Origin: Deltaproteobacteria bacterium
Lineage (GTDB): Bacteria > Desulfobacterota > Desulfobacteria > Desulfobacterales > Desulfatibacillaceae
Assembly: GCA_016235345.1 (NCBI GenBank)
Contig: JACRLG010000001.1
Location: forward strand, 62,001-126,000
Direction: 5' to 3'
Length of the DNA stretch: 64,000 nucleotides
Below are positions 16,196 through 25,437 of this stretch, one piece after another (the first letter of the stretch is position 1; each line of letters starts with the position of its first letter). The notes beneath the pieces were generated by a model, which did not search any database, was not told where the DNA came from, and worked only from the letters and a program-made list of their open reading frames with translations. Made by a program: the position numbers and the translations under genes.

Positions 16196-16900
16196 TCATT
16201 CTATCGGAAGCGGCTTTCCGGGGCAGACAACGGCCTCGATCCAGCCGATGACGAATTTTACGTATTCTTCGACGGTTACGTTCCGCGAGCGGTATTTCCA
16301 GCGTTTGACGTACCATTCCTGGAGCATGGCCTTTATGATGGCCGCCGTCATGTCCGGGTTTTCCACGGTAAAGACGCCTTCCGCCCGCCCCTTGACCAGG
16401 ATTTCCGCAAGCACCTGCTCGGTGAAAATCTCGCTTGCGATGGCCTCCTTCATCTGCTTCTTGTCCAGGTTCCGGGCCTCCATGAAGGAGAAATAGAACC
16501 AGGGCTGCATGGCCTCCGAAAGATAGACGTGGGCGGTGATTCCGGCGCGCAGCTTTTCCCGCCAGCCGTCGGCGGCCTCAACCTGGGAGACCATTATGCG
16601 GGCGGTGAGGCGGCGGCCCTGGTCCTGGATCATGGCTAAAAGCTCGTCTTTTCCCGCGAAATACGAATAAAGCGCCCCCATTGAAAGGCCCGCGCCCTCG
16701 CTAAGATTGCGAAGGCTCATGGCGTGGAAACCCTTCTTGTTGCTGATCGCAAGGGTTGCGTCGAAGATTTTGGCCAGGTTCTTCACCACCCGGTCTTCCT
16801 TCTTCACCTTGATCTTGTCGGCGTTTTCCGCGTAAATCTCCTGGCAGATGTCCTTTTTGGACACAGAAACCAGGTTCTTGAATTCGGCAAGGGTTATCAT
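16196..16900 (-). CDS. TetR/AcrR family regulator
   Basis: A 234-residue protein. After a 45-residue leader ('LAEFKNLVSVSKKDICQEIY' region) comes the HTH 'MSLRNLSEGAGLSMGALYSYF' and a helical ligand-binding domain. The gene ends 7 bp before the kinase-like gene, so they are one unit. TetR proteins in such settings often respond to acyl-CoA compounds; the ligand here is unknown. Confidence 0.87.
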   Translation of the reverse strand: MITLAEFKNLVSVSKKDICQEIYAENADKIKVKKEDRVVKNLAKIFDATLAISNKKGFHAMSLRNLSEGAGLSMGALYSYFAGKDELLAMIQDQGRRLTARIMVSQVEAADGWREKLRAGITAHVYLSEAMQPWFYFSFMEARNLDKKQMKEAIASEIFTEQVLAEILVKGRAEGVFTVENPDMTAAIIKAMLQEWYVKRWKYRSRNVTVEEYVKFVIGWIEAVVCPGKPLPIE

Positions 16901-16969
16901 GAGTGTTTCCCCGTAAGTGGTTAATTTTTAACGGGTGTATTAAAGCAGGATGAAAACCTCTTGTCAAAC

Positions 16970-17094
16970 AAGGCCGCCCGGCTCTCGCCGATAGCGGTGT
17001 CAAACTTCGCCGGTCTCGGTGCTCACGTATCTCGATACGCTCCGCCCTCGCCCTGCTCGTTTTCCTTGCTCTCGACGATTCCGGGCGGCCTTGG
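16970..17094. repeat. Diverged MITE-like hairpin element, copy R14
   Basis: Arms AAGGCCGCCCGG / CCGGGCGGCCTT enclose a core related to R10 (CTTCGCCGG ... CACGTATC-TCGATACGC). The remaining part of 16901-17243 holds a GC-rich hairpin (CCGGGGGCC / GGCCCCCGG, 17206-17226) that could end transcription from the acyl-CoA dehydrogenase gene, and nothing else I can identify. Confidence 0.6.
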
Positions 17095-17243
17095 CCTTAG
17101 CTGCCATGTATTTTATTACAGCCATTCCAGCCGTCGAGAGACAATATGCGAAGCCCTCAAACTGCGCGTAGCGTGCGCAGCACGCGAAGCGTAAACAAAG
17201 GGGGTCCGGGGGCCGTCGGCCCCCGGTCGCCGGAGGCATTCTT

Positions 17244-18440
17244 TTACTTTTTGTACCGGTCCAGAATCCTTCTTGCCAGCGCCGCCTTATGGACTTCGTC
17301 CGCGCCGTCGTAGATGCGGGCCGCGCGTTCGTGGCGGAAGAAGAAGGCTATGGGGGTGTCGTCGGTCATTCCAAGGCCGCCGTGGACCTGGAGGGCCCGG
17401 TCAACCACCCGGTTCATGGTGTTGGCCACCACGAATTTTATCATGGACACCTCGTCGCGGGCCTCCTTGTGGCCAAGGGTTTCCATTGCCCATGCGGCGT
17501 GGAGAACCATGAGGCGGGCGGCCTGGATTTCGGCGGCGGAGTCGGCGATCCACTGCTGTACGATCTGCTTGGAGGCAAGGTTTCTGTCCGGCCCCATCTT
17601 GCGGTAAACGGCGCGTTCGCACATCAGATCGAAACTGCGGGATGCCACGCCGAGCCAGCGCATGCAGTGGTGGATTCGTCCGGGTCCGAGTCTGTCCTGG
17701 GCGATGACGAAGCCCGTGCCTTCGGGGCCTAAAAGGTTCGATTGGGGCACCCGGCAGGACTGGTAGATGATCTCGCCGTGGGAAAAGTAGCCGTCGCCGC
17801 TGTGGCCCATGACCGGAATGTTGCGCACGAGGTTGAAGCCCGGAGTGTCGGTGGGCACGATTATCATGCTGGCCCTAAGATAGGGCGAGGGGTTTTCCGG
17901 GTTGGTGACCGCCATGATGATGGAGAATTTTGAGCCGTCCGCCGCCGTGGAGTACCACTTGTGGCCGTTAATTATGTAATCGTCGCCGTCCTTCACCGCC
18001 GTTGCGTCCATCATGACCGGGTTGGAGCCGGGCATGTCAACCTCGGTCATGGAAAAGCAGGAACGGATTTTTCCGTCGGCCAAAGGCTGAAGATACTTTT
18101 CCACCTGCTCCGGCGTTCCGTACTTGTGGAGGATTTCGGCGTTGCCCGCGTCCGGGGCCTGGCAGCCGAAAACGTAGTGGCCAAGGGGGCAGCGGCCCAG
18201 AACCTCGGAGACAAGGCCGTGTTCCATGAGATTCAAGCCCATGCCGCCGATGTCTTTGGGAAGGTTGGGGGCCCAAAGCTCCATTTTTTTCACCATGTCG
18301 CGCTTCTGGTTCAAAATGGGCTCGACCTCTGCGAAGGTCTTTCCCAGGAATTCGCGCTCAAGGGGAATGAGTTCCTTGTCAACGAACTCGCGGGCGAGCT
18401 GGCAGACTGCCTGCATCTTTTCTGAAACGGTGAAGTCCAT
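17244..18440 (-). CDS. Acyl-CoA dehydrogenase (ACAD10/11-like)
   Basis: A 398-residue protein from the ATG at 18440 (AAAGGA upstream); the frame stays open for another 570 bp upstream but that is antisense-like noise over the phosphatase gene. The FAD-binding motifs 'CFSMTEVDMPGSNPVMM' and 'INGHKWYSTAADGSKFSI' and the C-terminal 'ALQVHGGLGMTDDTPIAFFFR' are typical. It oxidises an acyl-CoA, passing electrons to ETF. It follows the histidine-phosphatase gene by 14 bp. With the APH-fold kinase this resembles a two-part 4-hydroxyacid or branched-acid degradation module. Confidence 0.9.
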   Translation of the reverse strand: MDFTVSEKMQAVCQLAREFVDKELIPLEREFLGKTFAEVEPILNQKRDMVKKMELWAPNLPKDIGGMGLNLMEHGLVSEVLGRCPLGHYVFGCQAPDAGNAEILHKYGTPEQVEKYLQPLADGKIRSCFSMTEVDMPGSNPVMMDATAVKDGDDYIINGHKWYSTAADGSKFSIIMAVTNPENPSPYLRASMIIVPTDTPGFNLVRNIPVMGHSGDGYFSHGEIIYQSCRVPQSNLLGPEGTGFVIAQDRLGPGRIHHCMRWLGVASRSFDLMCERAVYRKMGPDRNLASKQIVQQWIADSAAEIQAARLMVLHAAWAMETLGHKEARDEVSMIKFVVANTMNRVVDRALQVHGGLGMTDDTPIAFFFRHERAARIYDGADEVHKAALARRILDRYKK

Positions 18441-18454
18441 TGTTTGTCCTTTTT

Positions 18455-19153
18455 CTATCGAAGGGTGAGAAGGTTTCTGTCGCCCGTTATTTCGAGATGC
18501 GCGGTGTCGTTGAAGCCCAGAAGGAAGAGGCCGCGCGGGGTGGCCTTTATGCGTGTGACCGAGGCGTTGCGTACGGCGAAGGCGAGCTCCATGGTCTTTT
18601 CTTCGGATAGCCCCAGAACCGCCTGCATGGCGGCGGACACCGGGCCTGCCGAGGTGAAGACCGCCACGTGGCGGGCATCCGCGTTTTCGTCGGCCACTTT
18701 TTGAAGCCCGTCGCGCACCCTTTGGGTGAAGGCCCGCCAGTTTTCGCCCACTCCGGGGTCGATCTCGCCCCTTGCCCAGGCCTTCATCATTTTCTCGAAA
18801 AGCCGGGCAAAGGCTTTTTTGTCGGTAAGGCACTTGGCCACGTCTGCGGCCACGTCGGGGTCTTCCCGGATCATGCGGCTTACCTCGTGATTCCACACCG
18901 TTCCCGCGTCGAACTCGTCGAACTCGGCCAGAACAGTCAGCGCCGGGGTTTCGGGCCGGGCCGAAAGGGGCTCGGCGGTCTGCCTGTGGCGCACCATGTT
19001 GCCGGTGTAGCAAGCATCAAACCGCATGGAAAGGCGCACCGCGTGGTCCGCGTAAAGGTCTGCCTGACGCCGGCCCACGGTTGATAAGAGGTCGTAGTTG
19101 GCGGCCCCGAAGGAGGCCTGGCCGTGGCGAATCAAATGGATTATGACGCTCAA
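18455..19153 (-). CDS. Histidine phosphatase family protein (phosphoglycerate mutase-like)
   Basis: A 232-residue protein with the 'LIRHGQAS' catalytic motif at 8-15, Arg at 'GNMVRHRQTAEPL', Glu in the 'EFDEFDAG' region and a second His in 'HVAVFTSAGP'-type context. The His at that last site is placed one segment early, so the second catalytic residue should be checked. It transfers or removes phosphate on a small metabolite. It begins the unit that includes the acyl-CoA dehydrogenase. Confidence 0.8.
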   Translation of the reverse strand: MSVIIHLIRHGQASFGAANYDLLSTVGRRQADLYADHAVRLSMRFDACYTGNMVRHRQTAEPLSARPETPALTVLAEFDEFDAGTVWNHEVSRMIREDPDVAADVAKCLTDKKAFARLFEKMMKAWARGEIDPGVGENWRAFTQRVRDGLQKVADENADARHVAVFTSAGPVSAAMQAVLGLSEEKTMELAFAVRNASVTRIKATPRGLFLLGFNDTAHLEITGDRNLLTLR

Positions 19154-19346
19154 TGGACGGCTCCTGTAAATGATCTCAAGCTACCGAAGATTATTCCATA
19201 AATCCGGTTCCAGTGTCAAGAAAAAAAGCGAGCGGTCGTTATTTTTTATGGAAGGGGGAAAGACCGGTCCGGGCTTTTGGGGCAAGGAGGATGAAAGGAA
19301 GGCAAAAAGACCGGAAAGCGGAATGAATCCGTTTTCCGGATATCGG

Positions 19347-20864
19347 TCAGGACGGCTGGTTGTCGGAGGGTGCGGGGGAGGGATTTCCCGAAGGATTCCC
19401 GCCGGTTTTTCTGCGCCGCCTTCTTTTTGGCCTGGAATCGGCTCCCGGCGCGTCGGGCGAGGGAGTAGCCGGGCGCGGTTCGCTTTCGGCCCTGGGCTTG
19501 GGGGCAACGGCGCCGGAAGCCGGTCTCTCCGGCCTTTTGCCCGAAAGGGGCCTTCGGCTCCTGCCCCTGTCCGCTCCCTGGCTTCCCCTTCCGCCCGGCC
19601 TTGACGGCCCGGAATCCTTCTTGCGATAAGGACGCCCCGGCTTGGAGAGGTCCTCGCCGTACCAGTCGGGTTCGGGCCAGCATACCGGAATCTTGTGGCC
19701 AAGGGAGCTTTCCAGGCCTTCCAGGTAGAAAACCGTGCGGTCGCAGGCAAGGGTTATGGCTTTTCCGGTCTTGCCCGCGCGGGCCGTGCGGCCTATTCTG
19801 TGGATGTAGTTTTCAGGGTCCTGGGGTACGTCGTAGTTGATGACGTGGCTTATGTCCTCCACGTGGATGCCCCGTGAGGCCACGTCGGTTGCCACCAGGA
19901 TGGAAAGCTCGCCGTTTTTAAAGGCTTGCATGAGCGCCAGCCGCTTTTTCTGCACAAGGTCGCCGGTTATGCCTTCCGCCGGAAAGCCGTTTTCGGAAAG
20001 ACGCCTTGCAACCTCCTCCACAGTGCCCTTCATGTTGGCGAAGATGATGGCCCGTGTCCAGTCCTCGCGCCTCAAAAGCCCCAGAAGAAGGGAGAATTTT
20101 TCGTCCACCCCCACGTGGAAAAGGCTCTCTTCGACACCGGCCACCAGGACCGTGGCTTCGGGGGCGTCCAGAAACTCCGGGCAGTTCATGTATTCGTATG
20201 TCAGTTCCAGCACCCGGTAGCTCAAGGTGGCGGAAAAAAGCATGGTCTGGCGTCGGTTGTAGGGGGGGAGGTTTTTCAGAATATAGCGCATGTCCTTGGC
20301 GAAACCAAGGTCTAAAAGTCTGTCCGCCTCGTCTATCACCGCGATTTTTATGTCTTTTGTGAGAAAGATTTTCTGCTTGAAATAGTCGATCAGGCGCCCC
20401 GGAGTGCCGATTACGATGTCCACGCCCTTTTTCAGCTCGCCGGCCTGTTTGGCGTAATCCATGCCGCCCACAACGGCGCAGGAGGAAAAGCCGGTGTGCG
20501 CGCCAAGCAGCTGCGCATCGGCGAGTATCTGAAGGGCAAGCTCGCGGGTGGGGGCCACAACGAGGGCCGAGGGGCCGCCGCCTTCGATCTTGGGTTCGGA
20601 CATAAGGCGCGTGAAGAGAGGAACAAGGAAGGCCGCTGTTTTTCCGGTTCCTGTCTGGGCCTGGCCCGCCACGTCCTTGCCTGTGAGGGCCACGGGGATG
20701 ACAAGGGCCTGGATGGGGCTCAAGTTCACGAAGCCTGCGTCCGTTATGCCCTGGGCCACCTCCTTTGGAAGGCTGAAATCATCGAAGGTCTTCCGGGTGA
20801 GAAAGCCGGGCATGGGGCCCCGCTGCCACGCGGGATCGAAATCGTTCACGTCCTCATCTGTCAT
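19347..20864 (-). CDS. DEAD-box ATP-dependent RNA helicase
   Basis: A 505-residue protein from the ATG at 20864 (CAGGA upstream). Motifs in order: Q motif ('FVNLSPIQALVIP'), Walker A 'AQTGTGKT' (69-76), 'PTRELALQ', 'TPGRL', 'VIDEADRLLDLG' (DEAD), 'SAT', 'VATDVASRGIHVEDI' and 'HRIGRTAR'. The last 110 residues are a low-complexity basic tail rich in Arg/Pro/Ser, as in RhlE-like helicases that bind rRNA or cold-structured RNA. It is transcribed alone. The exact subfamily is uncertain. Confidence 0.93.
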   Translation of the reverse strand: MTDEDVNDFDPAWQRGPMPGFLTRKTFDDFSLPKEVAQGITDAGFVNLSPIQALVIPVALTGKDVAGQAQTGTGKTAAFLVPLFTRLMSEPKIEGGGPSALVVAPTRELALQILADAQLLGAHTGFSSCAVVGGMDYAKQAGELKKGVDIVIGTPGRLIDYFKQKIFLTKDIKIAVIDEADRLLDLGFAKDMRYILKNLPPYNRRQTMLFSATLSYRVLELTYEYMNCPEFLDAPEATVLVAGVEESLFHVGVDEKFSLLLGLLRREDWTRAIIFANMKGTVEEVARRLSENGFPAEGITGDLVQKKRLALMQAFKNGELSILVATDVASRGIHVEDISHVINYDVPQDPENYIHRIGRTARAGKTGKAITLACDRTVFYLEGLESSLGHKIPVCWPEPDWYGEDLSKPGRPYRKKDSGPSRPGGRGSQGADRGRSRRPLSGKRPERPASGAVAPKPRAESEPRPATPSPDAPGADSRPKRRRRRKTGGNPSGNPSPAPSDNQPS

Positions 20865-21036
20865 GGGAAAATCCTGAACCGTGCGCCGGAAGCGCCACGG
20901 CAAAATGTATTATTATCGGAAACAGCCCTGCTGCGGGCTGTACTTGGCGTTTCGGCATCGCATGTTACGGGGGGCTTGGATGGTTGCCGGACACGCGAAC
21001 GCCGGAACCCGCGCAAAGAGAGGTCATACCATTCTC

Positions 21037-21068
21037 AATGTATCCTATAATATTTCCCATGTTGTCAA
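21037..21068 (-). promoter_or_regulatory. Possible promoter for the DEAD-box helicase gene
   Basis: On the minus strand TTGACA (21068-21063) is followed by an AT-rich AATATTATAGGAT segment; spacing to the best -10 (15-17 bp) is not ideal. It would give a leader of about 170 bases, which is common for cold-shock helicases. Apart from this I see nothing in 20865-21363. Confidence 0.35.
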
Positions 21069-21363
21069 CCTTCTTCCCGGAAAAACCCCGACAATAATTC
21101 CTGTGAACCTGGAAGGCCCCGTCCATCCGGGCGAAACCGGCCTTTTGCCGCCGCTTGACCGGCGCCGCGAGCGTTACTATATTAAGCGAAGCATGGTTCT
21201 TTTCCGTTTTTAAGGAAACCTGTCCGAAGGGCGAAATGCCGTAAGCCTGATCCTCCGCTGTTTTTGGGAGTGAGAAAGATGGAATTAAACCCTGCTCTTA
21301 ATATTATAAAACTGAGAAGCCGCGCCCCTTTCGGGCCGGCCTCGTTACAGGGAGGGGAAAAAA

Positions 21364-21534
21364 ATGCTGGAGCTGATTCTGGTGGGCGGCTTCATTGCCG
21401 CGTATCTTTTTCTGCAGCTTTACCTTCTGCCCAAAATGGGCGTCTCCACCTGAATGCGCGATTCCTGCCAGTTGGCGGGCCCTGAAAAAAAAGCGCCGGG
21501 AACGGATGGCGAAAAAGCCGTTGAAAAAAACTGA
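21364..21534 (+). CDS. Candidate 56-codon membrane selenoprotein with in-frame TGA
   Basis: A strong ribosome site (GGGAGGGG, five bases before ATG) starts 'MLELILVGGFIAAYLFLQLY', one hydrophobic helix. The frame reaches TGA at 21451-21453 (codon 30), then continues directly with 'MRDSCQLAGPEKKAPG' to a TGA at 21532. A 6-bp stem, CCTGCC-AGTT-GGCGGG, has its loop 17-20 bases after the first TGA, within the range of bacterial SECIS hairpins and with G in the loop. A Rho-independent terminator follows 7 bases after the second stop. So the locus behaves like one gene. Either TGA is read as selenocysteine (UxxxxC) or a 29-residue protein is made. Selenoproteins are common in Desulfobacterota, but no homologue could be compared. 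Confidence 0.5.
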
Positions 21535-21540
21535 CAAGCC

Positions 21541-21584
21541 CTCAAAAAGCCGCGCCGCCAGGGATCGCTGCGCGGCTTTTTAAG
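21541..21584 (+). terminator. Rho-independent terminator
   Basis: AAAAAGCCGCGC ... GCGCGGCTTTTT forms a stem with a T tract directly after the small membrane-protein gene. Confidence 0.85.
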
Positions 21585-21744
21585 GCCCCCCGCGCCCAAA
21601 TACAGGGGAAAACCTCTCGCGGCCTCCCCCAAGCCTTCCATTGAAGCCCCTTGCGAAAAGAGGCTCTGCGGTCTTGGCCGCCGCCAACTGTCCGTTCCTG
21701 GTACAACCTGCTAATTTACTTAAAAAATTTACAAAAAATGCCCC

Positions 21745-21781
21745 TTGACCCAAGGTGTTGTTACATGGTATTGTAACACCC
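21745..21781 (+). promoter_or_regulatory. Sigma-70-like promoter with overlapping dyad, upstream of the hybrid kinase
   Basis: TTGACC at 21745, 18-bp spacer, TATTGT at 21769. The spacer and -10 sit in an imperfect dyad, GTTACA-TGGTAT-TGTAAC, flanked by GGTGTT and ACACC, which looks like a repressor site. The rest of 21585-21969 is a leader of about 190 bases with no gene I can support. Confidence 0.5.
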
Positions 21782-21969
21782 GAATAGTGTGAAAGTTGCA
21801 TAATCTCCGTCCGTATTTTGTACGACGCCGTCAAACCTTGCTTCCTCGGCATGGGCCAGCCCTTATCCCTCATTCTCCGGCCAAGACTGCGTTTACAGGG
21901 CAGTGCTTTTTCCTTTCGGCCCTGATTATCCGTGTATCATAATTCCTTACGATATCAAAGGTTACGGCC

Positions 21970-24900
21970 ATGGTGGTCATTGCCCTCATAAGCAACCTTT
22001 CTCTGCTCGTGGCTTTGAGCGTGATTTCGGAATTCATCGGCCAGCGATGGAAAACCGGCGTCACGGCTGCGCTCTTGCAGGGGCTGGTCTTCGGAGGGGC
22101 GGCTGTCATCGGGATGCTGGAGCCGCTGGTGCTTGGGCCGGGCCTCATCTTTGACGGCAGAAGCGTCATGATTAGCCTGTGCGGCCTTTTTTTCGGGCCT
22201 CTCGCCGTGACAGTGGCCAGCGCCATGGCCTTCACCTGCCGGGTTCTCCTTGGCGGAGTGGGCGTTTACATGGGGGTTCTGGTCATAGCGTCCTCTGCGG
22301 TATTGGGAAACATCTATCACGGCAGGCGCATCCGCCAGGGCGGGCACTTGTCCACCCTTCAGATCTTCGAGTTCGGCCTCATAGTCCATCTGGCCATGCT
22401 CCTCCTGATGTTCGCCCTGCCCCTCAAGGAGGCGTTTGAAACGCTGAACCGCCTGGGGCTCGCCATCATGCTGACCTATCCTTTGGCCACCGTGGCCATA
22501 GGCAGGATTCTTTCCAACGGCATGGAGCGCGACAGTTTTTTCAAGGCCATGCAGGCCGGCAGGGAGGAGTTGGGCGCAACCCTTTACAGCATCGGCGACG
22601 CGGTGATCTCCACCGACGGCCATAACCGGGTCACGCGCATGAACCCTGTGGCCGAGCGCCTCACGGGATGGACCGAGGCCGAGGCAAGGGGCAGGGCCCT
22701 GGATGAGGTCTTCGCCATAGTCAACGAAAAGTCCCGCGAAAAGGTGGAAAACCCGGCCCGGAAGGTTCTCGCCGAAGGGCGGGTGGTGGGGCTTGCCAAC
22801 CACACCCTTCTTTTGGCCAGAAACGGAACCGAGTATCCCATAGCCGATTCCGGCGCGCCCATAAGGGGAACGGACGGCAGGGTTTCGGGGGTTGTCCTGG
22901 TTTTCAGGGACCAGACCGAGGAGCGCCGGGCCGAGGAGGCGCTCCGCCATAGCGAGCGCAGGCTTTCAACCCTCATCGGCAACCTTCCGGGCATGGCCTA
23001 CCGGTGCAACATGGACGCGGACTGGACCATGCAGTTCGTGTCCGAAGGAGCCGCCGCCCTTACAGGCTACGCGCCTGAAGACCTTCTTTTCAACAGGCGC
23101 ATATCCTACGCTTCCATCATCCACCCGGACGACCGTCAAATGGTTTGGGACGAGGTTGTAGCCGCGCTGGACGAAGCCTCGCCCTTCACCCTGGAATACA
23201 GGATCGTCACCGCTAACGGCAAAACGAAATGGGTGTGGGAGCGGGGCTGCGCGCTCATGGGCCCGGACGGCGAAGTGGAGGCCCTGGAGGGCTTCATAAG
23301 CGACGTCACCTCGCTGAAAAAGGCCAGGGAGGAGGCCCTGAGGGCCAAAAGGGACTGGGAGGACATTTTCCAGGCCATAGGGCACCTTACCCTCATACTG
23401 GACAAGGAGCACAACATCCTCGATGCGAACAGGGCCGCGACCCGCATAACCGGCCTTTCCGCAAAAGAGCTCTGCGGCATGAAGTGTTACGAGGTGCTTC
23501 ACATGTCAGACTCGCCTCCGGCCAACTGCCCCCTCACCAGGATGAGGCGCACCGGGCGGCTGGAAATCGAGGAAATGGAGGTTGAGGTTCTGAACCGATG
23601 GTTCCTGGTCTCCTGCACCCCGGTTTACGACGGTGACGGAAACCTCGACAAGATCATCCACATAGCCACGGACGTTACCGAGCGCAAGCAGGCCCTTCTG
23701 GCCCTCCGCCAGAGCGAGGAGCATTTCCGGGACCTTTTCCAGCGCGCACCATTGGGCTACCAGTCCCTGGACGCCGAGGGCCGCTTCCTGGAGATCAACG
23801 ACACCTGGCTGGACATCATGGGCTATGCCCGCGAGGAGGTCGTGGGAAGGTGGTTCGGGGATTTCCTGGTTCCCGAACAGGTGGCGGCATTCCGGGAACG
23901 CTTTCCGCTCTTGAAGGAAAAGGGGAGGATTCATTCGGAGTTCCGGATGCTCCACAAGGACGGAAGCGTGCGCGCAATATCCTTTGAAGGCAGCGTGGCC
24001 ACAACGCCGGACGGCGCTTTCAGCAAGACCCACTGCATCCTCTCCGACGTGACCCAGGCCAAACTTTTGGAAGAGGAAAAGGCCGCGCAGGAGGCCATAA
24101 GCGCCCAGATCAGCAAGGCCGAAAGCCTTGGCCGCATGGCCGGGGCCATTGCCCACCGGTTCAACAACCACCTGATGGCGGTCACCGGAAACCTGGAAGT
24201 GGCGCTTCTGGATCTGCCGAAAAACTCCAGCCCCGCCGAAAGCCTGTCCGACGCGCTGGATGCCGCCCGCAAGGCGGCGGAGCTATCAAGGCTCATGCTC
24301 ACCTACCTGGGCCAGACCCCGGCCCGGCGCGAGCCGGTGGACATTTCCGACCTGTGCAAAAGAACCCTGGCCTTTCTGGCGGAATCCATTCCCAGGGACA
24401 CGGTCCTGGAAGCCGACCTGCCATCGCCCGGCCCCGTCTTGAACGCCAATCCGGGCCAGATAGAGCAGATTGTCGCCAACCTGGTGGCCAACAGCCATGA
24501 ATCCTTTCCCGATGGAAGGGGACATGTCAGGGTTTCGGTGAAAAACGTACGCTGCATGGATATACCAGTTGCCCACCGCTTTCCCGCCGAGTGGCGGCCC
24601 TCCGACGACACCTGCGCCTGCCTGGAGGTTTCGGACACGGGCTCCGGCATAAAGCGCGAGGACATCCCGAACCTCTTCGATCCCTTCTTTTCCAGCAAGT
24701 TCACCGGGCGCGGCCTGGGTCTTCCGGTGGTTCTGGGAATCGCCAGGGCGCACCGTGGGGCGGTCACAGTGGAAAGCGAACCCGGCAGGGGAAGCGTTTT
24801 CCGGGTCTATTTTCCCTTGTCCGGCGAGGAGATTGCCACCAAGTCGGAAAGGGCCGCCGTGTCAACCGGCGCATCCGAGGGAGGCAGAGTGCTTCTGGTG

Positions 24901-25248
24901 GAGGATGACGACCTTGTGCGTCAACTGACCTCCGACCTTTTGAAGCGCCTTCATTACGAGGTGGTGGAGGCCAGAAACGGGCAGCAGGCGCTGGAGCTTT
25001 TCCAGCAGAACATGGATGACATCCGCTGGGTTTTGTGCGACCTCACCATGCCCGGAATGGACGGCTGGGAGACCATGGCCGCCCTGCGAAGGCTTTCCCC
25101 CGGAATCCCCGTGATTCTGGTTTCAGGCTACGACGAGGCCAGGGTGATGATGGGGGACCATCCCGAATGGCCCCAGGCCTTTCTCAGCAAGCCCTACCAC
25201 ATAAAGCAGCTCAAAGACGCCATAGCCCACGCCCTTGCCCACAGGTGA
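21970..25248 (+). CDS. Hybrid sensor histidine kinase (5TM, four PAS, HK, receiver)
   Basis: A 1092-residue protein. Residues 1-180 hold five or six membrane helices of the 5TM-LYT sensor type ('GPGLIFDGRSVMISLCGLFF'). Four PAS domains follow (about 190-310, 320-450, 455-575, 580-700), the third with a Cys-containing loop. The kinase core is about 715-945: H-box 'MAGAIAHRFNNHLMAVTGNL', N-box 'QIVANLVANSHESF', G boxes 'VSDTGSGI' and 'GRGLGLPVVLGI'. A receiver domain ends the protein (about 970-1090) with Asp in 'VLCDLTMPGMDGW'. The H-box has Arg in place of the usual Asp of HDFNN. The signal and output partner are unknown; no response regulator lies beside it. Confidence 0.92.
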   Translation: MVVIALISNLSLLVALSVISEFIGQRWKTGVTAALLQGLVFGGAAVIGMLEPLVLGPGLIFDGRSVMISLCGLFFGPLAVTVASAMAFTCRVLLGGVGVYMGVLVIASSAVLGNIYHGRRIRQGGHLSTLQIFEFGLIVHLAMLLLMFALPLKEAFETLNRLGLAIMLTYPLATVAIGRILSNGMERDSFFKAMQAGREELGATLYSIGDAVISTDGHNRVTRMNPVAERLTGWTEAEARGRALDEVFAIVNEKSREKVENPARKVLAEGRVVGLANHTLLLARNGTEYPIADSGAPIRGTDGRVSGVVLVFRDQTEERRAEEALRHSERRLSTLIGNLPGMAYRCNMDADWTMQFVSEGAAALTGYAPEDLLFNRRISYASIIHPDDRQMVWDEVVAALDEASPFTLEYRIVTANGKTKWVWERGCALMGPDGEVEALEGFISDVTSLKKAREEALRAKRDWEDIFQAIGHLTLILDKEHNILDANRAATRITGLSAKELCGMKCYEVLHMSDSPPANCPLTRMRRTGRLEIEEMEVEVLNRWFLVSCTPVYDGDGNLDKIIHIATDVTERKQALLALRQSEEHFRDLFQRAPLGYQSLDAEGRFLEINDTWLDIMGYAREEVVGRWFGDFLVPEQVAAFRERFPLLKEKGRIHSEFRMLHKDGSVRAISFEGSVATTPDGAFSKTHCILSDVTQAKLLEEEKAAQEAISAQISKAESLGRMAGAIAHRFNNHLMAVTGNLEVALLDLPKNSSPAESLSDALDAARKAAELSRLMLTYLGQTPARREPVDISDLCKRTLAFLAESIPRDTVLEADLPSPGPVLNANPGQIEQIVANLVANSHESFPDGRGHVRVSVKNVRCMDIPVAHRFPAEWRPSDDTCACLEVSDTGSGIKREDIPNLFDPFFSSKFTGRGLGLPVVLGIARAHRGAVTVESEPGRGSVFRVYFPLSGEEIATKSERAAVSTGASEGGRVLLVEDDDLVRQLTSDLLKRLHYEVVEARNGQQALELFQQNMDDIRWVLCDLTMPGMDGWETMAALRRLSPGIPVILVSGYDEARVMMGDHPEWPQAFLSKPYHIKQLKDAIAHALAHR

Positions 25249-25437
25249 TCCGGCTTTCCGGTATTAGGCCCGCCGGAAAACCAGCCGCCCCCCTCCGCCC
25301 CAAATGCGTTCGCCCTCGAAAAAATGGTTTGAGACTGGCGAAATTCCGGGTATAGTCAGAAGACAGGAAAAAAGTCGCGGGCGGCCCGTTGCCGCCCCAT
25401 CAATTTTGACAGCGGTGCGGTTTCGCAAGGAGGGCCT

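Noticed and set aside
18441-19013. N-terminal extension of the acyl-CoA dehydrogenase frame
   Set aside because: It is Arg/Gly/Pro-rich and lies over the histidine-phosphatase gene on the same strand; the family starts at 18440 with a good ribosome site.
20881-21213. 110-codon plus-strand ORF upstream of the helicase
   Set aside because: Basic low-complexity product, no ribosome site, and it covers the likely promoter of the helicase gene.
21395-21583. 62-codon ORF in another frame over the candidate selenoprotein
   Set aside because: It runs into the terminator stem and has no ribosome site; the 21364 frame has a far better start.
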